Part shown: positions 8,552 through 16,361 of the stretch, in pieces
Layout: each line of letters begins with the position of its first letter
How positions within the stretch are numbered: the first letter of the stretch is position 1
Assembly (NCBI GenBank): GCA_046050465.1
Contig: JBJOPS010000020.1
Location: forward strand, 1-64,000
Direction of reading: 5' to 3'
Origin: Egaibacter sp046050465
GTDB taxonomy: Bacteria; Pseudomonadota; Gammaproteobacteria; Burkholderiales; Burkholderiaceae_C
DNA length: 64,000 bases
Position numbers and translations under genes: made by a program
The notes under the pieces: model-generated
Database searches by the model: none
Told to the model about the DNA's origin: nothing
Seen by the model: only the letters and a program-made list of their open reading frames with translations

Positions 8552-8902
8552 ATGAAATCAACTATTACATCAGCCAAATTACCCACTAGCTTCCCCACTG
8601 ATGCAGCCGCGTGGAGCAAGCTCATCGCCGAAGCGCCAGACGCTGCAGCTCCCGCCACCCAAGAAGCCGCTGCGCAGCGCAATGCGGTGGTGGTCAAGGG
8701 CGGCGGTTACGTAGCCGTGCGTGACGCACTGGTGCAAAAACGCCAAGGTCAGCGCGGCCCACAGCTTGCACCCACCAAGCTGCCAGTCACCGTGCGTTAC
8801 AATCCCGAAGTAGTCGCCTACTTCAAAGCCACAGGTGCAGGCTGGCAAACCCGCATGAATGACGCGCTGTGCGAGTGGGTGGCAATGCATAAAACGGTTT
8901 AA
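8552..8902 (+). CDS. BrnA-family antitoxin
   Basis: 116 residues. The C-terminal part (VTVRYNPEVVAYFKATGAGW then QTRMNDALCEWV) is the BrnA ribbon-helix-helix DNA-binding domain, as in the second BrnA of this island. The N-terminal half is Ala-rich and would hold the toxin-binding segment. BrnA neutralises BrnT and represses its own operon. Here its toxin survives only as a 22-codon stub immediately upstream, so it is an orphan antitoxin. Confidence 0.8.
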   Translation: MKSTITSAKLPTSFPTDAAAWSKLIAEAPDAAAPATQEAAAQRNAVVVKGGGYVAVRDALVQKRQGQRGPQLAPTKLPVTVRYNPEVVAYFKATGAGWQTRMNDALCEWVAMHKTV

Positions 8903-8931
8903 TCTGCGGTTTTCACCCTTAATATATGCCT

Positions 8932-9126
8932 ATAGCCGGCGTATTTATTGCCTGAGTAGCTATTAAAATGATAGTGAAATTGCGGTGAATTGGGGTTAAA
9001 TCTCCCAAAGAATGGCCCCACCCGTTGGGCACGCCATCAATGTGAACATCAATGTGAAGAAGACGAGCGCACCAAGTTTTGCGCCAGCATGTAGGCGCGT
9101 AGCACGGCGTTGATGTGGGTTTGGTA
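8932..9126. repeat. Direct repeat copy 2 (covers the brnA 3' end)
   Basis: Matches 6096-6277 with scattered substitutions. It contains the 3' end of the intact brnA gene (minus strand) plus about 115 bp of flanking sequence with the dispersed GCTATTAAAA element. Near 9037-9060 the sequence ATCAATGTGAAC/ATCAATGTGAAG is tandemly duplicated, which is absent from copy 1; this moves the brnA stop to 9049. Confidence 0.75.
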
Positions 9127-9387
9127 GCGGCTGCCTTCGCTTTTGAAGTAATCTAAAACGTCTTCATCCAGCTTGATACTGATGGGTTTTTTGACAGGCT
9201 GCACGGCCAGCTTGCCGTCACGCGCAGCGCGTAAAAACCATTCTTCACTCAGTTCCGGCACATCGCTGTAGTTGATGGCGTGGGCGTCAGCCTTCGCAAG
9301 GCGTTGCTCCAAGGCCTTGGCCTGCGCTGGGCTTAACGGGCTGGTGTCAAGTGTGAAGCGCGTTGTAGCGGTTTTTTTCTCGCTCAT
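9049..9387 (-). CDS. BrnA-family antitoxin
   Basis: 112 residues. The sequence VKKPISIKLDEDVLDYFKSE then GSRYQTHINAVLRAYM is the BrnA C-terminal ribbon-helix-helix domain; DVPELSEEWFLRAA is the typical central segment. It starts inside the 3' end of a truncated brnT reading frame on the same strand (overlap of about 40 bases), the normal brnT/brnA overlap. Its toxin partner is broken, so this is a second orphan BrnA. A degraded copy of its 3' end lies at 6200. Confidence 0.88.
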   Translation of the reverse strand: MSEKKTATTRFTLDTSPLSPAQAKALEQRLAKADAHAINYSDVPELSEEWFLRAARDGKLAVQPVKKPISIKLDEDVLDYFKSEGSRYQTHINAVLRAYMLAQNLVRSSSSH

Positions 9388-9480
9388 TTGCTTTCCTTGC
9401 AGAAATCAGCCGAATCGCGTCGGCGCGCTGGGTGTAAACGACAACCCATAATCGTCGGTCACGATCGCCCGGAATACCCA
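9347..9480 (-). pseudogene. brnT toxin 3' remnant
   Basis: The minus strand encodes GIPGDRDRRLWVVVYTQRAD then AIRLISARKANEREKNRYNA and a stop at 9347. (V)VVYT.R...IRLISARKA..RE is the C-terminal half of BrnT toxins. The reading frame has no start: the upstream half is replaced at about 9480 by a palindromic repeat (9485-9504). The toxin is therefore truncated, presumably by the repeat or an associated rearrangement. Confidence 0.75.
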
Positions 9481-9484
9481 ATGG

Positions 9485-9504
9485 ATTCCCGCCTACGCGG
9501 GAAT
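9485..9504. repeat. ATTCCC-N8-GGGAAT palindromic repeat (dRS3-like)
   Basis: ATTCCCGCCTACGCGGGAAT is a perfect inverted repeat. It has the form of the neisserial dRS3 element (ATTCCC-N8-GGGAAT), and similar elements occur in other betaproteobacteria. It sits exactly where the brnT reading frame loses similarity. Confidence 0.7.
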
Positions 9505-9511
9505 GACGAAG

Positions 9512-9634
9512 CTAAGTACTTCTCACAACATTCAATGCCAGCAACCGCTGCAAAATCACCTCATCCGCCATCTCAGCCGCGTAATCCGTCCAGTCGCCTG
9601 TGCCCCATTTGGCGTAGAAGTCTGTGAAGCTCAT
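9512..9634 (-). other. Short unassigned reading frame, possible gene remnant
   Basis: A 40-codon frame starting at ATG 9634, just downstream of the relE stop, reading MSFTDFYAKW and ending VILQRLLALNVVRST. The DEVILQRLLALN tail resembles the C-terminal end of MmeI-type restriction-methylation proteins, but the match is too short to be sure. It may be a remnant left by rearrangement next to the repeat at 9485. No function is proposed. Confidence 0.25.
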
Positions 9635-9658
9635 CCATGGGTTGATGTTTGCTTGTCA

Positions 9659-10000
9659 TCATAAGCGCTCACCTGCTTTGCGATACACGGCGTTGCCTTC
9701 ACGTTTCCCCACTGCGACCACGGTAACTGTGACGATGTCGTCTTCTACTTGATAAACCAATCTGTAGCCGCTGCTGCGCAGCTTGATTTTGTAGCAATCT
9801 GACATGCCGTGCAGCGCCGCTGCAGGTAGGCGGGGTTGTTCTAAGCGGCGCAGGAGCACGGTTTTAAACTGTGCTTTGAGTGAGCTATCCAGCGCCCGCC
9901 ACTCTTTCAGTGCAGAAGGCTTGAAGGCCAGTTGAAACCCTGGTTGAGACGCAGTGGGTGAGGCTGAATCAGCGCTTGGCTCTACAGGCCTAGAGATCAT
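9659..10000 (-). CDS. RelE/ParE-family toxin
   Basis: 113 residues. After a variable N-terminal extension (about 20 residues), the RelE-type core is clear: FQLAFKPSALKEWRALDSSL, LPAAALHGMSDCYKIKLRSSGYRLVY and VTVTVVAVGKREGNAVY. RelE toxins cleave mRNA at the ribosome. The gene overlaps the upstream antitoxin gene by 11 bases (antitoxin first), the standard phd/yefM-relE layout, and neither gene shows damage, unlike the nearby brnTA pairs. Confidence 0.88.
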   Translation of the reverse strand: MISRPVEPSADSASPTASQPGFQLAFKPSALKEWRALDSSLKAQFKTVLLRRLEQPRLPAAALHGMSDCYKIKLRSSGYRLVYQVEDDIVTVTVVAVGKREGNAVYRKAGERL

Positions 10001-10235
10001 TCCAGTTCACCACCACACTAGGCTCGCTAGCGCGGCTGCGCACCAGTTGCGCTAGATCTAAATCGTCCAAACGCTCTACCATGGCTGCGTAAGTGGCGGC
10101 GGGCACCAAATAAGCAGCAGGACGGTTGTGGTTTAAAACAGCAATGGCTTGCCCGTTTGCCTGCTCAATGATCGCGCTAGGGCTTTGTTTCAGCTCGGTC
10201 ACGCTGACGGAGCAATTGGCTAAAAGAGCTTCCAT
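9990..10235 (-). CDS. Phd/YefM-family antitoxin
   Basis: 81 residues. CSVSVTELKQSPSAIIEQANGQAIAVLNHNRPAAYLV is the Phd/YefM DNA-binding N-terminal domain; the acidic C-terminal half (DDLDLAQLV..) would bind the toxin. It overlaps the relE-type toxin gene by 11 bases. A tandem 12-bp repeat just upstream (10258-10281) is a plausible autoregulatory operator. Confidence 0.9.
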   Translation of the reverse strand: MEALLANCSVSVTELKQSPSAIIEQANGQAIAVLNHNRPAAYLVPAATYAAMVERLDDLDLAQLVRSRASEPSVVVNWNDL

Positions 10236-10257
10236 AATTTTATTTGGTGCAAATTAA

Positions 10258-10281
10258 AGTACTTATTTTAGTGCTTATTTG
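10258..10281. promoter_or_regulatory. Tandem 12-bp repeat upstream of phd, candidate operator
   Basis: AGTACTTATTTT is followed directly by AGTGCTTATTTG, 23 bp before the antitoxin ATG (minus strand). The region is AT-rich and would hold the phd-relE promoter. Phd proteins bind repeated sites over their own promoter, so autoregulation is a reasonable inference. Confidence 0.4.
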
Positions 10282-10332
10282 TAAAATGACAAAGCAGACA
10301 TGAGTATTCAAATGATGTTGGATAGTGGCCGT

Positions 10333-10671
10333 TCAATTTTTGCCAATTTTCACCCGTCGCTTGGGTTTCCCCGCATCCGCTGGCAGCAAACTCGTCAGCC
10401 GCTGGTACAGGTCGAACAGGAAGGCGACGCGCTCGGCGTCGGATTTATAAGTCTTCTTACCGCCTTGGCTCTCATAGGCTTTGTCCACGGCGGCGTCTAG
10501 CTTTTGGTGGGCTTTGAGCAGAGCGGGCGGCATGGTCAGCGGGTCGTACAGGTCGGCCAGGCTGGCTGGTGAGTCACCCGTCTGGTGTTTTGCCCGCTCG
10601 TCCAGCACGTTTTTTGCTGCGGTTTCTATAGCTGTGTAGGCAGTAGATACGCCGGCTAGAGTCGTTTTTGA
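10333..10671 (-). pseudogene. C-terminal segment of the MmeI-like gene, beyond an in-frame TAG
   Basis: The frame of the restriction-methylation gene at 10672-13203 continues without a shift past its TAG for 112 more codons to a TGA at 10333-10335. The residues (AYTAIETAAKNVLDERAKHQ, SLADLYDPLTMPPALLKAHQ, DAERVAFLFDLYQRLTSLLP) are the normal C-terminal helical domain of MmeI-like proteins. The full coding length would be about 956 residues. Either the gene is freshly broken by one amber mutation, or the two parts are made separately or by read-through; a Met in this segment could reinitiate near 10608. Confidence 0.75.
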
Positions 10672-13203
10672 CTAGTTTTTGGGCAGTTCTGGCCATGGGA
10701 AGTTGTTGTAGACGATACTGGCTGAATAGCTATACCGACTTTCCAATCTGCCGCAGACTGCCCGCATCCAAGCCATGTGCATGGCAGAAGTCAGAATGCC
10801 AAAATGAAACAGCGTGGCATTAGGCAGATATTGAATTTTGTTGCTGCAGACGACTTCTGCGGTCAAAAAACCAATAGGAATGTAAGTGCGACGTTCTGAG
10901 GAAACTTCAGGAAGTGCAAGGTAGTCGCTTTTCGGTTGTCGAATTTCAGCAAACAAGGAAGGAAAGCTTGCATTTTTTTGGGTTGCAACCTTGGCACTAG
11001 CAAGCCGGGTTTTACGAACTGCTGAAACGCGTTCCAAAACATGAGGCATTTTGGTCAATACATTCGGCGGGCAGTCAGCAAGCCACAAACACCAGCGCTC
11101 TACATTATTGATAAATTCATCTGACCCTAGGTATGGACGAATCCATCTTTCAGCAGCGGATTCAGCGAGTATCAGCTCGGCTTTTTCTTCAGTTGACAGA
11201 ATTAAATGTCCGCCATCGGTAGGTTTACTACCGTTAACCAAGCCAGAAATAGCGCAAATTGGCAAAGTGCGTTTCCCTAATGCTACGTCTGGGGCATCCA
11301 CCAAATATGGATTAATGTTATTTGCAGCAAGTGGGTGCGGTTCACCTTTGTTGTCGTCATACTCAAAAAGCACCTTATTTGGCCTGTCTTCCAAGCCAAA
11401 ACCAATAATCACGCAATGCACAGCAGCGTTTCCAGAAGCTTCGTTACTCCATTTGAACGTGCGGTGTGCAAAATTGATATGAATACCTTGGGAAAGCAGC
11501 CAACCCCACAAAACGCCTACTTGTTCGCCTTGGGTGATGGAATTGGTTGATACAAAGGCGCATCGCGGAGCGGCTTCGACAGGCTCAGCCCGAACGGGTG
11601 AAGTTTTGATGTATTTCGCCGCTTTTACGTACCAAGCGGCGACAAAATCTAAATCACCAGCGCCTTTGATGTTCTGCATCACGCCTTCAACGTCGGCTTT
11701 TTGCTCTTTCGACTGATAAGTTTTGCCCAAAAACGGCGGATTCCCCAATACAAAACTGCAATTTGTTGCAGGCAGCACCGTCTCCCAATCAATCGTCAAC
11801 GCATTGCCATGCACCACATGCGGCGTGGTGCGCAGGGGGATGCGGGCGAAATACTGGCCGAACTCTTCGCTGACGCGCAGGTTGACCTGGTGGTCCATCA
11901 ACCACAGGGCGACTTGGGCGATCTGGGCGGGGAACTCTTCGATTTCTATGCCGTAAAACTGGTCCACATTCACACCCAAGAGCGTGTGCACGTCCACACT
12001 CAACTGCCCGCTGGTGTTGGACTTGTCGGCGCTGGCACGCAACACAGCGAGCTCCAACTCCCGAACCTCGCGGTAGCTGATGACCAAAAAATTACCGCAA
12101 CCGCACGCAGGGTCAAAAAACGTCAAGCTACGCAGCTTTTTGTGAAACTCAAACAAGCGGTTGCGGTTGTTTCTGACCTTTTCAAACTCGGCCCACAGCT
12201 CGTCCAAAAACAGCGGTTTGATGAGTTTGAGGATGTTTTCTTCACTGGTGTAATGCGCGCCCAGGTTGCGGCGCGCCTTGTCGTCCATGATGCTTTGAAA
12301 CAAACTGCCAAAAATCGCGGGGCTGATGGCGGACCAGTCCAAAGCGCAGGCGTCCAAGAGCGCCTCGCGCATGGCGCTGTTGAAATCGGCCATCGGTAGC
12401 GACTCGTCAAACAGCTTGCCGTTGACGTAGGGGAAGGCGGCCACTTGCTCGTCCAGCACCTTGCTGCGTTTGGCGGACTCTGTGTTCAGGGTTTGGAAGA
12501 GCTGCGCCAAGCGGCTGCCCAAGTCCGAGCCATCCACAGCGGTGCGCTCTTCAATATAGGTGCGAAAGGCGGCCGCGGGCTGGAAAATGCCGGTATCGTC
12601 CGCAAACAGGCAAAACAACAGCCGCACCAGCAGCACTTCCAGCGGGTGCTCGGTGTAGCCACTGGCTTTGAGCGCGTCGTGCAGCTTGCCCATGCGCTCA
12701 GCCGCTTTGATGTTGACGGGGTTTTGCGGCTGGATGACCTGCGCTTTGTAGCCAGCGATGAAGCCAAAGAGCTTGATGTTTTTGTGCAGATCGGCGAGTT
12801 TGAACTCGAAGTTCTCGCCCGTTGCGAGCCGATGAACCCTGAATCGTGCAAAATCGCAGACGATGATGATTTGCGGCAAATCCCGCTCGGCAATGCCGGG
12901 GAAGTAGCTCAAAGCCTGCACCATCGCCGCGTCCAGGTTTTTACCGCGCGACTTTTGCTCTACCAGCAGCATGCCCGGCCAGAACAAATCGACAAAGCCG
13001 TCTACTTTGGCTTTTTTGTCATCTGTATCCAAGAGCTTTTTGACCGCATGTTCAAACGTGCCAACGCGCTTGTCGGTGATGCCGAAAATTTCGAAAAAAT
13101 CAATCCAAAACGGCTTGGCTTGCGAGTCTTCATTGGCTGCATCTGCCCAGGTGCGGCTGAAAGCGAGGGCGCGGGATTTGATTTCGTTCCAGCTTAAAGG
13201 CAT
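10672..13203 (-). CDS. MmeI-like class I SAM-dependent DNA methyltransferase / type IIG restriction enzyme (truncated by an amber codon)
   Basis: 843 residues up to TAG. The N-terminal domain has the nuclease motif of MmeI-type enzymes: D-x9-E-x-K in VDLFWPGMLLVEQKSRG. The methyltransferase motifs follow: motif I FFDPACGCGNF and motif IV LGNPPFLGK (NPPF, adenine-N6 type). The C-terminal half carries the target-recognition region. The family is normally 900-950 residues, and the missing end lies in frame beyond the stop (10333-10671). The segment SPVRAEPVEAAPR is encoded by an inserted dispersed repeat. It lies in a defence island on one strand with the TA genes. Whether cleavage or methylation still works cannot be judged. 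Confidence 0.85.
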   Translation of the reverse strand: MPLSWNEIKSRALAFSRTWADAANEDSQAKPFWIDFFEIFGITDKRVGTFEHAVKKLLDTDDKKAKVDGFVDLFWPGMLLVEQKSRGKNLDAAMVQALSYFPGIAERDLPQIIIVCDFARFRVHRLATGENFEFKLADLHKNIKLFGFIAGYKAQVIQPQNPVNIKAAERMGKLHDALKASGYTEHPLEVLLVRLLFCLFADDTGIFQPAAAFRTYIEERTAVDGSDLGSRLAQLFQTLNTESAKRSKVLDEQVAAFPYVNGKLFDESLPMADFNSAMREALLDACALDWSAISPAIFGSLFQSIMDDKARRNLGAHYTSEENILKLIKPLFLDELWAEFEKVRNNRNRLFEFHKKLRSLTFFDPACGCGNFLVISYREVRELELAVLRASADKSNTSGQLSVDVHTLLGVNVDQFYGIEIEEFPAQIAQVALWLMDHQVNLRVSEEFGQYFARIPLRTTPHVVHGNALTIDWETVLPATNCSFVLGNPPFLGKTYQSKEQKADVEGVMQNIKGAGDLDFVAAWYVKAAKYIKTSPVRAEPVEAAPRCAFVSTNSITQGEQVGVLWGWLLSQGIHINFAHRTFKWSNEASGNAAVHCVIIGFGLEDRPNKVLFEYDDNKGEPHPLAANNINPYLVDAPDVALGKRTLPICAISGLVNGSKPTDGGHLILSTEEKAELILAESAAERWIRPYLGSDEFINNVERWCLWLADCPPNVLTKMPHVLERVSAVRKTRLASAKVATQKNASFPSLFAEIRQPKSDYLALPEVSSERRTYIPIGFLTAEVVCSNKIQYLPNATLFHFGILTSAMHMAWMRAVCGRLESRYSYSASIVYNNFPWPELPKN
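11564..11598. repeat. REP-like repeat inserted in frame in the MmeI-like gene
   Basis: The sequence TTCGACAGGCTCAGCCCGAACGG with flanks matches a repeat widely seen in proteobacterial genomes, where it often reads as RAEPVEA or SPFGLSLSK depending on frame. Here it keeps the frame open and adds about 13 residues between YIK and CAFVSTNSITQGEQ, a normally contiguous part of the methyltransferase. Confidence 0.65.
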
Positions 13204-13256
13204 GGTTGAAGGTTTCCCTGATTAAAAAAGCAAATTCAGTACGAGGTCCAATGGGT

Positions 13257-14426
13257 TTAGGTTGTCTGGCAGGCCGTCCAGGCGCCATTGTTGCTGCTCG
13301 ACCGAATCACGCTGTCCACAAACCGCACGCCCAGCAAGCCGTCCAGCGAGTTGGGGAAATACAGGCTGAGCGGGTCCGGGGTTTTCCCGGCGCGGCGTGC
13401 GGCAATGGCCAGTGCCGCGTCTGAATACACGTTGGCAAAGCTTTCGTGAAAGCCTTCAGGGTGCCCCGCCACGATGCGGGACGCGCGGGCCGACAGCGGC
13501 AGTGTTCCGGGCCCGTTGGGTGTGCGGTTTTGTGATGGCGCATCCAGCGGCTTGAAGGTGAGTGCCTGGGGAAATTCCTGCATCCACTCCAGGCTGCCCA
13601 GCGAGCCACTCACACGGATGCGCAAACCGTTCTCCACGCCAGCCGCCGCCTGAGTCACCCAAAAGCTGCCTCGCGCACCATTGCTCAGGCGCAGCATGGC
13701 GCCCGCAAAGTCGTGCGTCACGCGGTCGGGCACGATGGCGCCTATTTCCGCCGCCACTTCGCTCACCTCCAGCCCGGTGATGAATCGCAGCAGGTTGTGG
13801 GCATGGGTGCCGATGTCGCCCATCACCAGCGAGGGGCCGCCGCGCACGGGGTCTTCCTTCCAGGCCCGGCGGCCCGGGCCGGATTTGGCGCGGCCACCCT
13901 GCACGTATTCCACCTGCACCAGCCGGATGGTGCCCAGCTGCCCGTCCACAACCATGGCTTTGGCCTGGCGCACCATCGGGTAGCCGGTGTAGTTGTGGGT
14001 GAGGCAAAACACGAGCCCGGTTTCCAGCACCCGCTGGCGCAGTTGCTCGGCCTGGGCAACCGTGTTGGTCATGGGCTTGTCGCAAATCACGTCAAAGCCT
14101 TGGGCCAGCGCGGCCATGGCGAACGGGAAATGGCTGTCGTTGGGCGTCATGATGGCCACCACATCGGCGCCGTCTTTGCGGGCGGCTTCCATGGCGATCA
14201 GGTCCATGCCATTGGCGTAGCAGCGCTCGGCTGGGAGGCCGATTTCCCGGCCCGCGCTGACAGACCGTGCCGGGTCAGATGACAGCGACGCGGCTACCAG
14301 TTCGTAGCGGTCGTCGATCCGCGCGGCCTGGCGGTGCATGGCGCCGATGAAGGAGCCGGGCCCGCCGCCAATCACGGCCAGCCGCAACCGGCGGCCCAGT
14401 GTGGAAATCACAGGGTTTAATGGCAT
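13257..14426 (-). CDS. Gfo/Idh/MocA-family NAD(P)-dependent oxidoreductase
   Basis: 389 residues. The N-terminal Rossmann motif is RLAVIGGGPGSFIGAMHR; the catalytic-site motif of the family is FDVICDKPMTNT (CEKP-like, here CDKP). The C-terminal alpha/beta domain includes GDIGTHAHNLLRFITG with the conserved H. Members oxidise or reduce sugars, inositols and related polyols; the substrate cannot be read from the sequence. It stands alone between the restriction gene and a small ORF on the same strand. Confidence 0.9.
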   Translation of the reverse strand: MPLNPVISTLGRRLRLAVIGGGPGSFIGAMHRQAARIDDRYELVAASLSSDPARSVSAGREIGLPAERCYANGMDLIAMEAARKDGADVVAIMTPNDSHFPFAMAALAQGFDVICDKPMTNTVAQAEQLRQRVLETGLVFCLTHNYTGYPMVRQAKAMVVDGQLGTIRLVQVEYVQGGRAKSGPGRRAWKEDPVRGGPSLVMGDIGTHAHNLLRFITGLEVSEVAAEIGAIVPDRVTHDFAGAMLRLSNGARGSFWVTQAAAGVENGLRIRVSGSLGSLEWMQEFPQALTFKPLDAPSQNRTPNGPGTLPLSARASRIVAGHPEGFHESFANVYSDAALAIAARRAGKTPDPLSLYFPNSLDGLLGVRFVDSVIRSSSNNGAWTACQTT

Positions 14427-14440
14427 GACAGGCTCTTTTT

Positions 14441-14468
14441 GTGTCCGGGTTGTTGTGTCCGGGTTGTG
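14441..14468. repeat. Short tandem repeat (2 x 14 bp)
   Basis: GTGTCCGGGTTGTT is followed by GTGTCCGGGTTGTG in the leader region just upstream of the Gfo/Idh gene. A second short direct repeat (CTAGCCGCCT twice) lies near 14525. No function is evident; slippage is likely. Confidence 0.6.
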
Positions 14469-14536
14469 CGCCTAATTCCAGCCAGCAGCGGCTACCTTGA
14501 ACTCTTGTGCGGGGCAGCTTGTCGACTAGCCGCCTA

Positions 14537-14704
14537 CTAGCCGCCTTTGTGTGGGCGTTTTCCAGGGTTTTTCTTGCTGCGCGTTGCCGTACCACGCTCC
14601 AGGCTGATCTTTTGGCCGCGGCTCACGGGGTTTGTGTAGCCAGGCATGGGTGTTGGCTTCGGAGTTGCTTTGCGTTGTGCTTCGGTTCGGGGTTCTTTTG
14701 CCAT
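14537..14704 (-). CDS. Small basic hypothetical protein
   Basis: 55 residues starting MAKEPRTEAQRKATPKPTPM and ending SKKNPGKRPHKGG. It is strongly basic and Pro/Lys-rich with no membrane segment, which suggests nucleic-acid or ribosome association, but I do not recognise the family. The frame is open further upstream to 14788, but the ATG at 14704 gives the more plausible protein. It lies between the Gfo/Idh gene and the sensor kinase gene, all on the minus strand. Confidence 0.5.
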   Translation of the reverse strand: MAKEPRTEAQRKATPKPTPMPGYTNPVSRGQKISLERGTATRSKKNPGKRPHKGG

Positions 14705-14796
14705 GATGATGGTTTTCGTCAGGAAAGGTTGCAATAGGGAGAATAACCCCGTATTAGGCCACAGTCTGGTGCGAGTCTTTTCCGCCATTCAAGGCT

Positions 14797-16350
14797 TCAC
14801 GGGGAAATAGGTGGGGGGGTGCCCGGCAATGTGAGTCTGATTTGTGTGCCCGTACCTGCCCGGTTGCTGATTTGAATATCCCCCCCGTGCAATTCGGCGA
14901 TGCGTTTCACAATGGCCAGTCCGAGGCCTTTTCCACCTTCGCCTGTAGCGGGGGCCACGTTGTGGCGGCTCTGGTAGAACCTGTCGAACAGGTGTGGCAG
15001 GTCGGCTGGTGGTATGCCGGGGCCGGCATCACTGATCGTTACTTCAACGTGGGTTGTGGCTGGTTCGGCGTTGAGGATGATGGCGGCACCGGGCGGGGAA
15101 AACTTCAGGGCGTTGTCGATCAGGTTGGCAATTGCCCGCTCGAACAGCTCCACATCCACTGCGGCCAATGGTGCAGATGAGCCCGTGTGTTGCACAGTCT
15201 CAATGTGGATGCCATGGTGCCGGGCGCGTTCGGCGAAGCGCATGGCCACGTTGTCCAGCAATTCGGACACATCCATTACTTCCTTTCGCAACTTGAATTC
15301 GGGCTCGTCCAGCTGGGCCAGATCGCCCAGTGACTGAACCAGCCGGGCGGCATTGCGGGTGTTGCGCAGCGCCACTTCAATCAGTTGGCGGTCAGCTGCG
15401 CGGCTGGCATCGCCTGCCCAGCGGTTTTCGAGGGTTTCGAGGCAGGCCGTGGTGGCGGTCAAGGGAGAGCGCAGGTCATGTGACAGGTTGCTCACGCCTT
15501 CGCGGCGAAAGTGATCAAGCCGGCGCAGGGTGCTCCATTGGGTGCGCAGTGTGCTCAACATGGCCTGTATGCCACGACTGAGCTGACCAAATTCGTCATG
15601 CGGTGACGTGGGTGCGAGTCCGGCCAGTAACCTGTTTGTGCCAGATTGCGCGGCTGTGGCGTCTGCTGAAAAATGCTCCAGCCCGTGCTGCGTAACGGTT
15701 CCGACGGCCGCAGTCAATTTGGCCAAGGGCCGGGTAACTGCTGCGGTCATCCATCCGGCCAGCAAAGTGGTTAGCGTAACGATGGCAAGAATCAGTATCA
15801 GTGCCGGCCGGGCAAATGTGCCTTGAAGTGCCGCCAGACGACCCTGCGGCAAGGTGGTTTTATGGCACACCAGATACAGGTAGCCGACGACGGTGGGGTC
15901 GTTGCGAATGACCGCGCGACGCAACGCACGAGCAGAGATGACGGCGCTTGCGTCCATGCGCTCGGGGTCGTCACCCAGCACATACGGCATGGGGGCCGGA
16001 CCTACAGCTTCCATTACCGGCCCCAGGGCCACCTTGAAGCCTTTTGGCAACTGCGCCTCTCCGGTGGATGCAATGACCGTGCCCTCGCTGTCCAGCAGGT
16101 AAAGCTGGGTATCGGGCTCAAACAACACCAGATTGCGCAGGAAGCCGTTGAATTCATCGGGGAACCGCTCCTGCATCGCAAACATGTCGTTGTGCAGCGT
16201 TACCACACGGTCCAGAAATGCACTGGCGCGGTAGTAAGTGGACTCGTGTTCAAAGCGCTGGAACGCAAAGAGCACGGTGGCAACAACGCCTATTGCGGTG
16301 AGTAAACCCGTCAGGAATATCGTCAGCGCGATCTTGAAGCGGACAGACAT
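14797..16350 (-). CDS. Sensor histidine kinase of a two-component system
   Basis: 517 residues. Two membrane segments (about 7-30 and 183-206) flank a periplasmic sensor region. HAMP follows, then the H-box NLSHDLRSPLTAT with the phospho-accepting His at 291, the N-box NLIDNALKFS, the G1 box DAGPGIPPADLPHLFDRFYQ and the G2 box GKGLGLAIVKR. It autophosphorylates and passes phosphate to the response regulator encoded 11 bp upstream on the same strand. The signal is unknown. Confidence 0.95.
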   Translation of the reverse strand: MSVRFKIALTIFLTGLLTAIGVVATVLFAFQRFEHESTYYRASAFLDRVVTLHNDMFAMQERFPDEFNGFLRNLVLFEPDTQLYLLDSEGTVIASTGEAQLPKGFKVALGPVMEAVGPAPMPYVLGDDPERMDASAVISARALRRAVIRNDPTVVGYLYLVCHKTTLPQGRLAALQGTFARPALILILAIVTLTTLLAGWMTAAVTRPLAKLTAAVGTVTQHGLEHFSADATAAQSGTNRLLAGLAPTSPHDEFGQLSRGIQAMLSTLRTQWSTLRRLDHFRREGVSNLSHDLRSPLTATTACLETLENRWAGDASRAADRQLIEVALRNTRNAARLVQSLGDLAQLDEPEFKLRKEVMDVSELLDNVAMRFAERARHHGIHIETVQHTGSSAPLAAVDVELFERAIANLIDNALKFSPPGAAIILNAEPATTHVEVTISDAGPGIPPADLPHLFDRFYQSRHNVAPATGEGGKGLGLAIVKRIAELHGGDIQISNRAGTGTQIRLTLPGTPPPISP

Positions 16351-16361
16351 GTGGCCGCCCT

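Noticed and set aside
11701..12399. Plus-strand frame of 232 codons within the MmeI-like gene
   Set aside because: The minus strand carries methyltransferase motifs through this stretch; the plus frame shows no family features.
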